Below, in pieces: positions 47,931 to 60,068 of a DNA stretch of 64,000 bases. The notes under the pieces are model-generated. The model was not told the origin of the DNA and made no database searches. It was given only the letters and a program-made list of their open reading frames with translations. The stretch is from Glandiceps talaboti (lineage: Eukaryota; Hemichordata; Enteropneusta; Spengelidae). Both the position numbers and the translations under genes were made by a program. Location of the stretch: the NCBI RefSeq assembly GCF_964340395.1, contig NC_135557.1:8027709-8091708 (forward strand). The letters run 5' to 3'. The stretch's first letter is position 1. Every line of letters starts with the position of its first letter.

Positions 47931-50340
47931 TGGCTTTACTGGTAGATCGGTGTAACTTTAACGAGTCTCCATCCTGACAGCCTTTCAATCGAGAGACCGC
48001 TCACCAGAAGTTGCATTGCAAGGCAAAATCTGGACGTAACTTTATTTCCCAATTTCCCGAACATTTAAATTCTACTTGTAACTTCTGTAACTATAGTGAT
48101 GCCAATTATTCTAATCATACATTTATTATAAAAGCTGTTGTGCGCTCCTGTTTGTAAATGATTAGCGCAAAAAAATAATGTTACGTTACTACTGGTAAAT
48201 ATGACAAAGTTCTAAATATGATATTCCTAATATTAAAACAACCGAAAAGTATGGACAACCACGTTGCTTTGAATATTGCCATGTCCGCATGCATATTTTT
48301 GATGATATTTTGGAATGACCCATAATGCAAAGGAAAAATTTGCATTGAAGAAACTCATTCTTCAATGAAATGTATTGGTTGATGATCATTTACAATAATA
48401 ATAATTGAATAATGTTATATATCATCATAATAATTTTAATACTGGGCAGTCCTTTACGTATATAGTTACTTATCTACCAAGAAGTCTAATGTGGATCATA
48501 CCTGGGGAAAACCTGCATTGTTTAGTAGAGTCAAACTGAATGACACTCTTCTTACTTACAGCATGGTAAAGTTAATTAATCAAACCATGAATGGGTAAGA
48601 GGCAAGTGGCTTAACTTACTCGGCTACCGTCAACCCATATGTGGTAGTGTAATAGAATAGTGACCACATACTCTAGCAATACCAGTGCCAATGTCTTAGA
48701 TATACCAGGGTACTTTGCTCTTGTGTATTTAACCTCTTACCTTAGGATTCTAACCACGTTGTTGGCATAGTGATAGGAAATAAGTCGACCGTCACGATAT
48801 GTTGGACAAAAGGGTGATATCATCTACACCCGCATGCAGAAATACATATCACTGATAAAGAATAAAAACAAAACAGACCCGGTATCAACTCAGGCAACCA
48901 CGCCCCCACCGACTTCAAATTAATAGTGCTTGAAGAATATGGAAACAAACAAACCATATAGACTAATAACACGGGAAAGCTTCAGGCTAAAAACCTCAGC
49001 ACATACGGACAAAATGGAATGTACCGCAAACTATACAGCAACCGTTCCGAGTACCTTCTTGTCCGGTCACACACACGTCACACACACACACACACACACA
49101 CACTCACTCACTCACTCATCACTCACATAAAAGACGCACGTGCGCGCGCGCGCACACACACACACACCATTCTAATATTTATACCACCCACACTGGCAAA
49201 TAATGAATATACCTTCAATAATTTGATTGACACAAAGAGTACCATGTTGTATCCGATCCCTGTAGGAAAGCTGCTATTCAAATAAAATACATTACCAGTT
49301 GGTATATACACATAGTGATAGGGCTGTGCTATTACTGCTTCGTTGCCATCGTGATGGAGACCTTTAATTAATACAAAGTAAATAGTATGTCTGTATGAGG
49401 TTGGCTTATAAGCTATGACGTCGTAGAAATAGAGAATCGATGAATGAGATAGGTCTATAAGCTATATAAGACATCGCAGAAATAGAGAATATATGAATGA
49501 GATAGGTTTATAGACTATGACTTCACAGAAATAGAGAATCGATGATTAAATGAAATAAATCAAAATTGTGTTTGTTTTGAAGACCAAAATTTGTTTGTTT
49601 GTTTGTTTGTTTGTGTTTGTTGTATTTATGTATTTGTTTGTGCGTTTGTCTGTGCGTTTGTGTGTGTGTATTTGTGTGTGTGTGTTAATATTTATGTCAC
49701 TGAAAATTGGTTTCGATCTGTAGGCACAAAACTAGAGGTACTGTGTTCGAGACCCACCAAGGTAAGGGCAGTTTTTTACACACACTTTACAGAATGACAG
49801 GTACAGAATTAGGCGCGGTAGATTTTCGGCATGAGGCGGGGTTTCTTATTCACCTCATATTTCTCACCAACCTTACCGCACACCACTTTTCTTGTGACAC
49901 TTTCTAATTGGTATTTTAACAGTTCACCTAGAGGTCACGTGACTGTTGGGAAGTACTGGTATATATTATGTGATGCAATTGTAAACTTAAGAAAATGAAG
50001 GAACCAAAGTTTTAAAATACATAAATACGGTAGCGCATTACCTGACTAGCTTCTTTGTTCGATTCCTCTATAAATGGGCACAACAATAGTGGCAAATACA
50101 CTTGAAATAATAGGTCTGGTGCGAAACAGGTTTTATCTTGACGGCACAGGTATTTACGATTGTTTGTTGATCACCATCGTGCACAGTGTACGCAAGCTTA
50201 CTGTTCGAAAAGCTTAATGTCGTGGGTCCTTTGACCTTGTGAGTGAAAACAGTTATATTGCATAGATTTAATGTGACGTATGATAGGTTTTAGAATCCCA
50301 AAGTGTCACAGAGGAAAGCACTTTTGAAAACACACTGAAA
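47930..50340. other. Spacer upstream of Ig receptor gene A
   Basis: Contains a CA/CG microsatellite (49079-49167), three diverged ~55-bp tandem units (49395-49545: ...GACxTCGxAGAAATAGAGAAT...ATGAATGAGATAGG), GTTT repeats (49590-49690) and a B-box-like GTTCGAGACCC near 49746. No gene recognised. Confidence 0.55.
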
Positions 50341-50587
50341 ATGTGTGGACGACTCGTATCAGTGTTGGTTCTGATGGCTTTGTTTGGTATGTAACTTCTC
50401 AAACTACTTGAATTGCGTTGAAGTTGTCATATTTTACAGTTCTGTATTTATCCGTAACCTAAGATGGCGTGTTATCACAATTACTCGTCGTTGTATTTCG
50501 ACATTCGAACTTTCCACTTTCTTAAAATCTGATTTCGATTCACGGAATCGAACTTGTCACTCTGTAGTAGTAGTTAGTAGTAGTAGC

Positions 50588-50621
<34 letters not shown>

Positions 50622-50639
50622 ATAGTAGTAGTAGTCGTG

Positions 50640-50671
<32 letters not shown>

Positions 50672-50705
50672 GGTGGTGGTGGTGGTGGTGGTGGTGGTGG
50701 TGGTG

Positions 50706-50765
<60 letters not shown>

Positions 50766-50789
50766 ATAGTAGTAGTAGTAGTAGTAGTG

Positions 50790-50850
<61 letters not shown>

Positions 50851-50882
50851 TAGTGGTAGTAGTGGTGGTGGTGGTGGTGGTG

Positions 50883-50933
<51 letters not shown>

Positions 50934-53900
50934 CGTTTAGGGTTTTCGTCAAAGCAGCGAAGTTAAATTGAATATGTTTATCAGATAAAATAGGGATGTG
51001 TATATACATGTAGATATGTTCGCATTTACGTATTGCACCACGTCAGTCACCCGACATACCACACTAAATACGTTTAACACAAAGCAATACATACCTTTCG
51101 ACATTCATCGACAAATTTATCGCCCTCGGCCCACGACCTCCGGCCAGCAAGTAAGTTTGCGAATGTGATTATTGTTCTATAGAGTAATAAATGTAACAAG
51201 TTGCCAACGGTATTCATAGAGTTCAGTAATTAAGATCATTGATAATATGTCCATTTTATTCTGGGGTAGGCAGAGAGAACAAGAAATAACGGAAATATCA
51301 ATAGTAAAATGTAGGATAACAAATTAAGTTATTTTACTTCGGGGAGTTGGAGTTGGACCATTTTAGTTCTCATCCTACAAAAAAAAAAAAAAAAAACATT
51401 TTTAGTTTTACTGGATCTGATTATACCCCTAAAAAGAAATATTTCTTTAAAAATGTCGTCAAATGAAGAAGTAGATTTTCGATATAGTAAATGAATGGCA
51501 CTAAAATACAGTAAATGTGAACAAAGCCATTTTTCCTCATTACATTTACTGACTTTGTATTCATAGCATTACATACTACATGTGGAGTCATGATGGGTGA
51601 ATGGTTAGCGTGACTGGCTTGGAATCTACAGGTTGCAATGGATTGTATGCTCCCCGGGGAGTTGAGAAAGACTAAAGGGCCGTTGTGCCGTTCTGATCCG
51701 AGCCAGGGGTAATAATTGTAAAGCGCTTTGAGCACGGTGTGGGAAAGCGCTATATAAGAACCGAACATTATTATTATTATTACTAAATACTGATTTAAAA
51801 ATTGATTGTGCTGTCTGAAACAATTTTCAGTTTTGGCACATTGAATTAGAAGAGGTGGGATAGGGTGAGGGATGTCTGAGGCCAAACTAACATATTTTCA
51901 CCATGCATTGACTTATTAACCTCGCCCCTAAAATAATCGGAACCATCTATCTTCAAGATCTTTAAAACTATATGTGGTTATACTACACTTATCGCTTCAT
52001 ATATTTGCATTGTGATTGAGACTCAAACTACATCAGCATGATTGTTTTGTAAATGACACACTACATGTTACATGTATAATTGCCAAAAGAGATCAGATAT
52101 TCAGAAAATTCACATTTTTTTGGATTTTAAATTTAATAGGATATACGTCAACATGTATGAGAAAAGTTGTTCTGATTACCAGACTATAAGTGTGTAGTAG
52201 TATCAGTGCACCAACGGGGCACTTTCTGTCCGCTTTGTAAATGACTTCAATTTACTCCCTGAATACATCGTAGACAGTGATAGTGTAAATCCATTCAAGT
52301 CAAGTCTGAATAAACTGTGGTCTGGCTATCGATAGACACGTCTGCCATTTATCAGCTGAATACTAACCCTGTTTGTTGTTGGTACTTACCATGCTGGACA
52401 CAAATTAGTAATTTTTATAATATTTTTTTATACGTTATTGGTGGTGACGACAAGCTATATCTGGCGTATTCATTTCGAGTAATCTGGTAATTCAGTAACC
52501 ATGTTGATGGTGCGTGTTTTTTTGTGTGTTTTTTTTTTATATATATATTTATAGTACCTGGCATTGTTATTGCCGAAAAGAATCACACTATAATTACCGC
52601 TAATGTTGGCGCATCGGTCAACCTAACATGTCTTGTCGAAGCAATAGATGTACCAATAGTGACAGTGAGATGGGGACGAAAAGATAATTCGGTCATCGCC
52701 GAGAAATTAAATTCGGGGAGTGCAAAATACAGCGAGGACGACAAGTACTTGTACTTGATAGATGATGCAATGGCGATAATGACGATCATCAATGTTACAC
52801 CATCGGATGAAGGAGTGTATACATGTACAGTGGAACTGAATACGACTAAAGATAGTATTGAACAGCAGACCACTTTATTGACAGTTGTAAAAGGTACGTG
52901 TATATGTATATGTATACGGTCAAGATCATGTATAGAGTAAAGTTCCATAAAAGAGTTCATAATCGTTATATTGAATTCACTGGTCAACACTGAGTGGTAT
53001 ACCTTCCCCAGGGAGTGGTTTATCGCTATTATATTATACCAGTATATTGAAAATATCGGAAACAAGATAAGATATAACGTTTTCTGGTTTCATATGCGCC
53101 CCCTGTGACTAATTTGCATAACAACGCAGCTTTCAAGACAGTTGATCTGGGCCTAAACCATAACACAAACATGCAACGACTGGACTTATTTTATTTTATT
53201 AGGGATAATCTGTACATTGGTCGGCTCAATAAAAGTGTACAGTAATGAATAAACAACCTGTTTGACTCAAGGTATAAACTTGAAGTTGTTTATTGAATAC
53301 AACATGCTTCGCGCCCGGCCGACTTCGCAACTCGTTGGAGTGAGACGATTGGACATGGCGGCAGGTTGATATTTTACAATGTATTTATATTATATTACTG
53401 GAAGCTACGTCAGTAGATTTTCGGGTTTGAGGATTTCCCTCTCGGATTGGTAACTAATACTCTAAGACAGGATCCAGGCAAATTTCTATCTAGATAAATG
53501 ACAATTCGCGGCCAGTGTAAACTCTTACACTTTCGTCATTTTTATGACAGGACAGCTCACTTGTTTCCACTCCAGCCGAGGCTAGCTAGACGGTACTAGA
53601 ACCGTACATGCCTTCACATGACATTAGTCGGCGATGATTTGTACAAATACGCGATAACCTGGTTGCTTTCATAATTTCCCATAACATATTGTCTCATTGA
53701 GAAAATTCTCCTCTGACAATTCGCAGAGTTCACTCTCAGTATCTCGGCGGACTACAACGTTCGTAGACGAACAATGAACATCAGAATTTGGACGCGTGCC
53801 AACTGTGTCCGTTATCGCTCATTTTAAACGTGCTAGTTCGAGGTCTAAACCAATCAGATCTCTCGATTTGCACCATAAATATACTGGTATAATATAATTA

Positions 53901-55839
53901 ATTAGTTTCTGAAAACATAGAAATTGCAATATAATATAATACATTTTATCTCACTGTGAGCGAGAACAAACAGTTTTGTGTTTCAATCTTCCTTGTTTCA
54001 TCTGACAGTGATGTTGATTCGTGTTCACAGATAAAATGTATCATTTTATATCCCTTCGCGCTATCAGTGTCTGTATTTTGATTGTGTATTTGTAACAAAC
54101 AAATGTTCTGTGAGATATAAAGAATACGGTGTCGCCTTATTCAGACGCTTCATTCTCTCTGGTTTGGTCGTAAAGCTTTACCAGTAATAACATATTATGG
54201 GATGGAACATTTATTCATAATCGCAATACTAAATTGCTAAAAAAAAGTAGTAAAGTAATATTTGATGGTCTGTTAGACGTATAAAAACTTATTGCAAATA
54301 TACCTTTCACTTTACTGTATGTTGTCGGTTTGAAAGTGGTTAAACTACAATGTGGGTTTGATGCTATTCAGGGTTTGATACAATTTACCACGTCTTCAGT
54401 AAGAAAAGTGTCGTTCAGTTTAACTCGGTTTAACAACACAGGTATTCCTCGGACACTTCAGTTTCCTCCTGCATTAAAACTGAACCCATGAGGGATGGCC
54501 CTCACTGGACTTCTTTGGGAGATAAGTATTTATATACTTAAAGACCTATCCAGTATAAATTAAACATTATTTTTAATTTTATTTATTGGTAGATGCTGGT
54601 GATGCACACACTGAAGATAGTGACGGTAAGCGGTTTAGACTTAATATATTATTGTCTTAATAATGTGTCTGCCAAAATATCATATGTAACATGTAGGTAA
54701 TATATATAGCCATACATTACAGATGTATATACACTTGTATACATTTGTACATGTAATGATGACTTGAGAGTAAAAATGAGGTATTGAAATCTAGTACTAT
54801 ATGACATTCAATAATGTGTATGGTTTGAAATTTTATACCGCTAAATGGTCTCTTACATGTATTTATTTTCAAAAATTCCCACACCCTCCACATTAGCTAT
54901 CATAGAGGATGCTGTTTCTGTCCAGAATCAACATTGGAAAAGAAAACCTGGCTGGCTAAGTATTTTAAGTACAGTTTACAGCCCAAAGTGAGACTTTTAT
55001 CGCAAAGCCCACACCTCTTTGTTAAAAAATCTCTCCACATGATTTGTATGGTGCTGAAGATTGATTTCCACGTTTAGTTTAACACCATACTTACAATATG
55101 TACCTGAAGTGGATCGGGTTAGGTCTGTATAATTACACATTAAAATATGTGTAGCCGGGAGGGGGTCTACTAAAATTGTTAGGTTCATTTCGTTGGCCGT
55201 GACAGCGCGAAAGGGGGGGGGGGGGGCGACAATTTTTTGTCCAAAATAATTTCTCCCAACCCCACTGTCAATTTTGACTCCAGCCGTATTATTTCGCAAT
55301 GGAAATGATGTCTCTCTAAGCTCTAAACGTTATTCGTACATAAAATGTACAAGTAGTCGCAGACATAACTTATAAACTGACTCTAACAGTAATTGACAGT
55401 CTGTAAGCTGTAATGGTTTCATCTTCACATGTATGCAAAGGCTTCCATTTTACATTTTACAAATGTTTCAGTTCTGACATTTTGAATTTCCATGTCTGGT
55501 TCATTATTTAGGTTCACTGGGAGAATTGTCTGGGATACCGATGTACACATTCATTGTACTAGTGGCAGTGATTGTCACCATGTGTACAATTTGTTGGATA
55601 TGTTGTTACTGTACTCGTATAAAGGTAGGTGTTTTAATTGTTCTAAGCCATATTCCTCACAGAGATGTTACGAATATGTAAACAGGCATCAAAATAGAAA
55701 AAGGGAGCGGGAAGGAGGGATAGAGAAGAGAAGGTAAACACTTGAGGTTATGTGTGTGAGTGTGTGTGTGTGTGTCAAAAAGAAATTGAGAATGAGAGAC
55801 ACAGAGATGACAGAGACATGGATTGAAAGTGGTTTGGGG

Positions 55840-55927
<88 letters not shown>

Positions 55928-56169
55928 TGATAGATTTCTATTTAGACACTGAAACGGGAAAAACATATCCAAACCTGTTGAAGATGAAGACCACACTTAT
56001 ACCTTTACTTGTTACATGTTGTCTTATGTGTGTTTCATCACTTCTTACATAACCGGGATTATTATACATACATTATATATGTGATTCTATCTCTGTCTCT
56101 GTTTCTACTATTATATTACAGAAGAAGTCTGCAAGACAATACCAAACGGTGACGACTACACAAGCATAA
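50341..56169 (+). CDS. Single-IgV-domain type I membrane receptor (gene A)
   Basis: Five exons: 50341-50386, 52555-52893, 54593-54625, 55512-55624 and 56122-56169. All have GT-AG borders and compatible phases (1,1,1,0), giving 192 residues. Exon 1 encodes a signal peptide (MCGRLVSVLVLMALFG). Exon 2 is one V-type Ig domain: Cys41 in VNLTC, Trp55 in VTVRW, SDEGVYTC with Cys106, and T-LLTV at the last strand, with NHT, NLT, NVT and NTT glycosylation sites. Exon 3 is an acidic stalk (DAGDAHTEDSD). Exon 4 holds the helix (about 151-172). Exon 5 is a basic tail with YQTV at 184. It is a cell-surface recognition protein by architecture; ligand unknown. Its paralog lies convergently at 63521-60069. 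No J-like FGxG motif is present. AATAAA is at 56252. Confidence 0.85.
50563..50932. repeat. TAG/TGG trinucleotide array in intron 1 of gene A
   Basis: About 370 bases of GTA and GTG trinucleotides in alternating blocks. Frames through it translate to poly-Ser/Gly, poly-Val or poly-Leu/Pro and are not proteins. Confidence 0.95.
51585..51780 (+). mobile_element. tRNA-derived SINE, internally deleted copy
   Basis: Same head and tail as 32022-32382, but about 140 bases are missing between CTACAGGTTGCA and ATGGATTGTATG. The break falls at the short repeat GG-TGCA that the full copy has on both sides. The B box is lost. It lies in intron 1 of Ig gene A. Confidence 0.85.
53160..54180. other. Possible solo LTR in intron 2 of gene A
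   Basis: CAATAAAAGTGTACAG near 53228, a GC-richer block with CAAT-like and TATA-like sequence, and ATAAAGAATACGGTGTCGCC with TCATTCTCTCTGG near 54116-54160 resemble LTR promoter and R-U5 sequence. Exact ends and a target duplication were not resolved. Confidence 0.3.
54897..54959 (+). CDS. Possible extra cassette exon of gene A
   Basis: 63 nt between CACATTAG and CTAA|GTATTT, open and symmetrical in phase 1-1 like the stalk exon, encoding IIEDAVSVQNQHWKRKPGWL. The donor is weak. It could be an alternative stalk exon or chance. Confidence 0.2.
55840..55924. repeat. AG microsatellite in intron 4 of gene A
   Basis: A pure GA array of about 42 units. Confidence 0.95.
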
Positions 56170-56251
56170 AGACTTTATCAATTATGGCCTTTGTATGGTA
56201 GACTAACTGTACAATTAATGTTTCACATGTATTCAAATTTTACTTGTTTGA

Positions 56252-56257
56252 AATAAA
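56252..56257 (+). terminator. Polyadenylation signal of Ig gene A
   Basis: AATAAA lies 83 bases after the stop codon, followed by a GT-rich stretch (GGGTGTTTGTTTTT), a standard cleavage context. Confidence 0.6.
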
Positions 56258-56269
56258 TATCTGACGGGT

Positions 56270-57200
56270 GTTTGTTTTTCAAACAAGCGACAAAGTTACT
56301 GCATATTATTAAAGAAAATCAGAACAATGCGTCTCGTATGGGTTTCTAGACCTTACTACGACCGAATGTAAATAAATAAATTCATATGTACTGAAGATAT
56401 GATGCAAGGAATAAACATCAATAAAGAATATAGTCACTTCCATGGCGGTGTTTGTGAAAGTTTTGACTCCACTATTTGATATATGTATATGCATTGTAAG
56501 CTGCTTTGCGTAATCGTGTGTGGAGGCGGGGTGTATGTGATGTTGGGGGATGGGTGTATTTGTGGATGTGACATTTGTATGAATTATCATGTGTGTGTGT
56601 TCGTTGTGTGCATACGTATGCTTCTGTATATTGACTGTTGTATGGAGTTTGTTTATGTTTGCAGTGGGCACAGAGATGGGGAGGGGGGAAGATATAGAGA
56701 AGAAAGTGAAAAATGTGTAGAATTGTGTTCAAAGTCCAGCTACTACAATAGTAAGAACACAAGCAGGATGTACGGCACAAGGGTGGGGGGGGGGGGCTGG
56801 AGAAAATAGTGTGGTTATCTTTTTCGCAGTCTCCCTTCCATTCCCGATCTCAAATAATTTGATGCCCCCCCCCCCTCCTAAATTAACCCAAAACTTTTCG
56901 TAGCCCCAAAGGTTACACAAATTTTTATATTTACAATTATATGGTAACCACCCTATCCCGTATTTGGGAGGTGTGCAGGTGTATGGTACACTACATTGAA
57001 CTAACAGTGACAATCGACAGCATCAAATAGTTTCAACGGAGAGGGGGAACGACGTGAACCTGAGAGAGGGAACGACGTGAACAAAGAATATTAACAAACG
57101 CTCTGTATTTTGAACAAAATAATTATTCTCCGATCACGAATAGAAATGGTACCGTAGAAATAAATACATAACATAGTGGCGTGCTTTAAATGAATCATTC
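56270..57200. other. Spacer with poly-G/poly-C segments
   Basis: GGTGGGGGGGGGG near 56783 and CCCCCCCCCC near 56866, with inverted-looking flanks, resemble the G/C-run blocks at 29867 and 55213. No gene recognised. Confidence 0.4.
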
Positions 57201-57206
57201 GTCATT

Positions 57207-58848
57207 ATGGACACATCAAATTATAAACCAGAGACTGACAATGTACCACAGCATAGAACGAGCGAGTTTATGACACCGCAAAATAAACATCCCATTGGTC
57301 GCCAGTATTAACTTGCTGGACGTTATACAATACAACGTGTTCCAAGTCAAGGTAGTAGTAGAGTACAAGATGCTAGGTACACACCCTCATCGAATAGTGA
57401 CACAATTGTACATAACAAGGAGCTAGACCCAAGCAAAGGTCTAGTGACAATAACACTCATTTATTGTCAAACAATATTAATTCCTTAAACTTCTGAGTTC
57501 TTAAGAATGAACTGTGTAGATCGGAAAGTACACCTGTCCAATATTGGGAGGAAATCGACCTACATTCAGCACAGTTCAACAGAAACGACGCCCTCAACAG
57601 GCAGACTTGGACACATATCCCACACTTTGGATAATGATCGATATGTTGTCCACGATAATCAACGACTAAATGAGTGTGGAAATAACTTGTGTGTAAACGA
57701 TCGAGTCAAATACTGGAGTAAATAGTCAATCCAACCAATTAATATTGGGAGTATACTACACAGACCATTCTCCTAGTAGGGGGCTGCATACTCGGACATT
57801 ATTCATTGCTAGTTACAATATAAGAGGAAAAACAAAAGTATCACACAAGTCAAACATCGAACGCTTTGGGACGCTATGGTAATGGTCTGCCTATACACAT
57901 GACCCCCCCCCCCCAGCCAACAATGTTATAGACCTCAAAACAGTAACTATTAGGCCGACACGCCGCAAAATGTGTCGCCCTCTACGTCAACAGTGTGGTA
58001 ATAGCAACAGCCAACCCTCTAGGCACTCCAGCTGTCTGTCAACTGGATGTAGTGGTACACCTGTGATGCATTGCAGTAGTAACCATGACTACCAGTATTA
58101 TGTAAGGGATAACAACCAGAGTAATCTGGACTACCAGTATAACAGAAGTTATAATAATTATGATGCTGACATATAACAATGGTGACCAAGCGCAAGTTTG
58201 TGAAACTGGGTCATCACCATGGTTACCACAAAATCCCGACTATTCAAATGAATGGTGTGCCAAGTCCACCAATGAGGAGTCTGCATGCCTGTTGATAAGC
58301 AACAATTTCAGGATTATGAAATTCATTTTCCATTAAAACCAACTGTAAGACCTGATAGGTTTGATGGAAACAAACCATGGAGAGACCATATCAACAAATT
58401 TGAATTCTGTGCCAAAACAAAAAAGTGGAATGACAATCAGAAGGCATAGTTCTTTGCTGCTTCACTTCGTGGACCAGCCCTTAAAAAGAATACCAGACAT
58501 TCACAGCATTAGATATTCTGACCTTGTGGAACTGTTGAAGCAACGTTACGGAACCATGGGAAAGGCCGACAAATATTTGTGGCAACTACGTAGCCGACAG
58601 AGACGAAGTGATGAATCACTAGCTGAATTAGGACAAGCTATTCAAGAACTAACTAAATTGGCATATCCTGGACTACCAAGTGAAGCTATTGATCGTATAG
58701 CAAAACAACAATTTGCTGAAGCTATTCCAGAGAAAGAAATCCGGATGGATCTTCATAGGGAGCACCCTTGCACACTAGAGGAAGCTATTAGGGCTGCTGT
58801 CTCTATTGAGGCTTACATTCAGACTGAAATGAAACAAAACTGCAAATA
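57207..58848 (+). pseudogene. Decayed gypsy-type gag
   Basis: Broken + strand frames with polar, Asn/Gln-rich sequence (57207, 57507-57725, 57970-58176) lead into a retrotransposon gag core. RPDRFDGNKPWRDHINKFEF precedes a stop and frame change near 58450-58510, after which the frame continues with YSDLVELLKQRYG, WQLRSRQRRSDESLAELGQA and EAIRAAVSIEAY to a stop at 58848. Capsid-type gag proteins package element RNA. No pol or LTR follows, so only gag remains. It sits between the two convergent Ig genes. Confidence 0.7.
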
Positions 58849-60068
58849 AACTGAGAATTCACCATGGGGTAAAAATGCAACTTGTTATTTTGGGCATTTG
58901 TTAAGCTGGATTTATACACATGGTAATGGCATTTTCATTTGTGGTGATTTGAGGTCTCCCCGTTAGTTCATTTGAATGATAATATTAATGATATTGATGA
59001 CATTCCAAACAGACATCCAATTGATTAAATTGTTTATCAAAGCGGGCGTGACTTTCAAGAGTTATTTTTTGCTTGAAATGAAGCTTTGTGTTAATTCTGA
59101 ATGGAAGATGTAATATTCAAAGCGATAATTTCACCACCATCTCTACCAAGGGAACAAAATCTGTTGTTGACTATACCCGTGTGATGATAAGTTTCATTTT
59201 TGTGCTAATTCTAATGTAGTTACAACGCAGTCCGTAATTTATGAATATAGTTTATATAATTTGCTAGGTGACAGGTGTAAAGTCCCAGACCATTCCTTAC
59301 TTTTTGTTGCCTTTTTTGACCATCCTATATCAATTAATGCAAATAGTAATCGTACTACGGACCAAGGTTCCTGTACTCATCGAACGAAAGTAAATATCGA
59401 CTTAGTTAGATTCCATCGAACTTTTTATCGTCCGACGTTACAAGAAATGCTTTATTAGAAACCATCACAAAGATAGAAAACTGGAAACAGACACAAGTTG
59501 AAAATTACTACGTTTATCAGAAATTATGCCACTGTATAATTGATGAAATGGATAAATGGACTAATCCAAAATCCGATTGTTCTAAACAGTACGGCACGGA
59601 AGAGATTTCGTCCTCGAAGCATTGGAACCCTACACTCACATCGCCATGGAACACTATAAAAGAAAAAGGAAAGGCGTTTATACGATTTAGAGACCATGTA
59701 GTAACGATGAAAATAATAGCACAATAGCGAATAACAGTTCTCCATAGCATCAGTTGTAGAATATACCATGTATGTGTTGCTTCATTCCGTCCTCAACAGT
59801 CGACAGTCTGATATTGTTTATTATTATTATATTATAATTATTATTATTATTCAATTTCTTACAAGTGCACTACAGTACGTCCCTGTGCTCTTTACACAAC
59901 AAAAATGGTAAACTACAAAAAATAACAAACAGCACAGATTTTGTGAAAGAGGTCAGCCTACACGTGAGGGCGCACTATTAAACAAGGCCTGCTTTGCAGA
60001 CTACGTACAGCAACAGTTGCATTGATTTTGTAAATCCATGTTTGTCAATTAGGTGTTTAATTCAGTAT
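58849..60068. other. Convergent intergenic region
   Basis: LINE-like endonuclease residues may be present near 59160-59460 (QGSCTHRTKVNIDLVRFHRT), but this is weak. TTATTA-rich sequence at 59817-59850 supplies AATAAA on the minus strand (59822-59817), a candidate polyadenylation signal for gene B. Confidence 0.4.

Noticed and set aside
49741-49760. B-box-like GTTCGAGACCC suggesting a tRNA or SINE
   Set aside because: No matching A box or cloverleaf at the proper distance and no second copy in the window.
50384-51009. Long Ser/Gly, Val or Leu/Pro open frames on both strands
   Set aside because: They are translations of a TAG/TGG trinucleotide array in intron 1 of Ig gene A.
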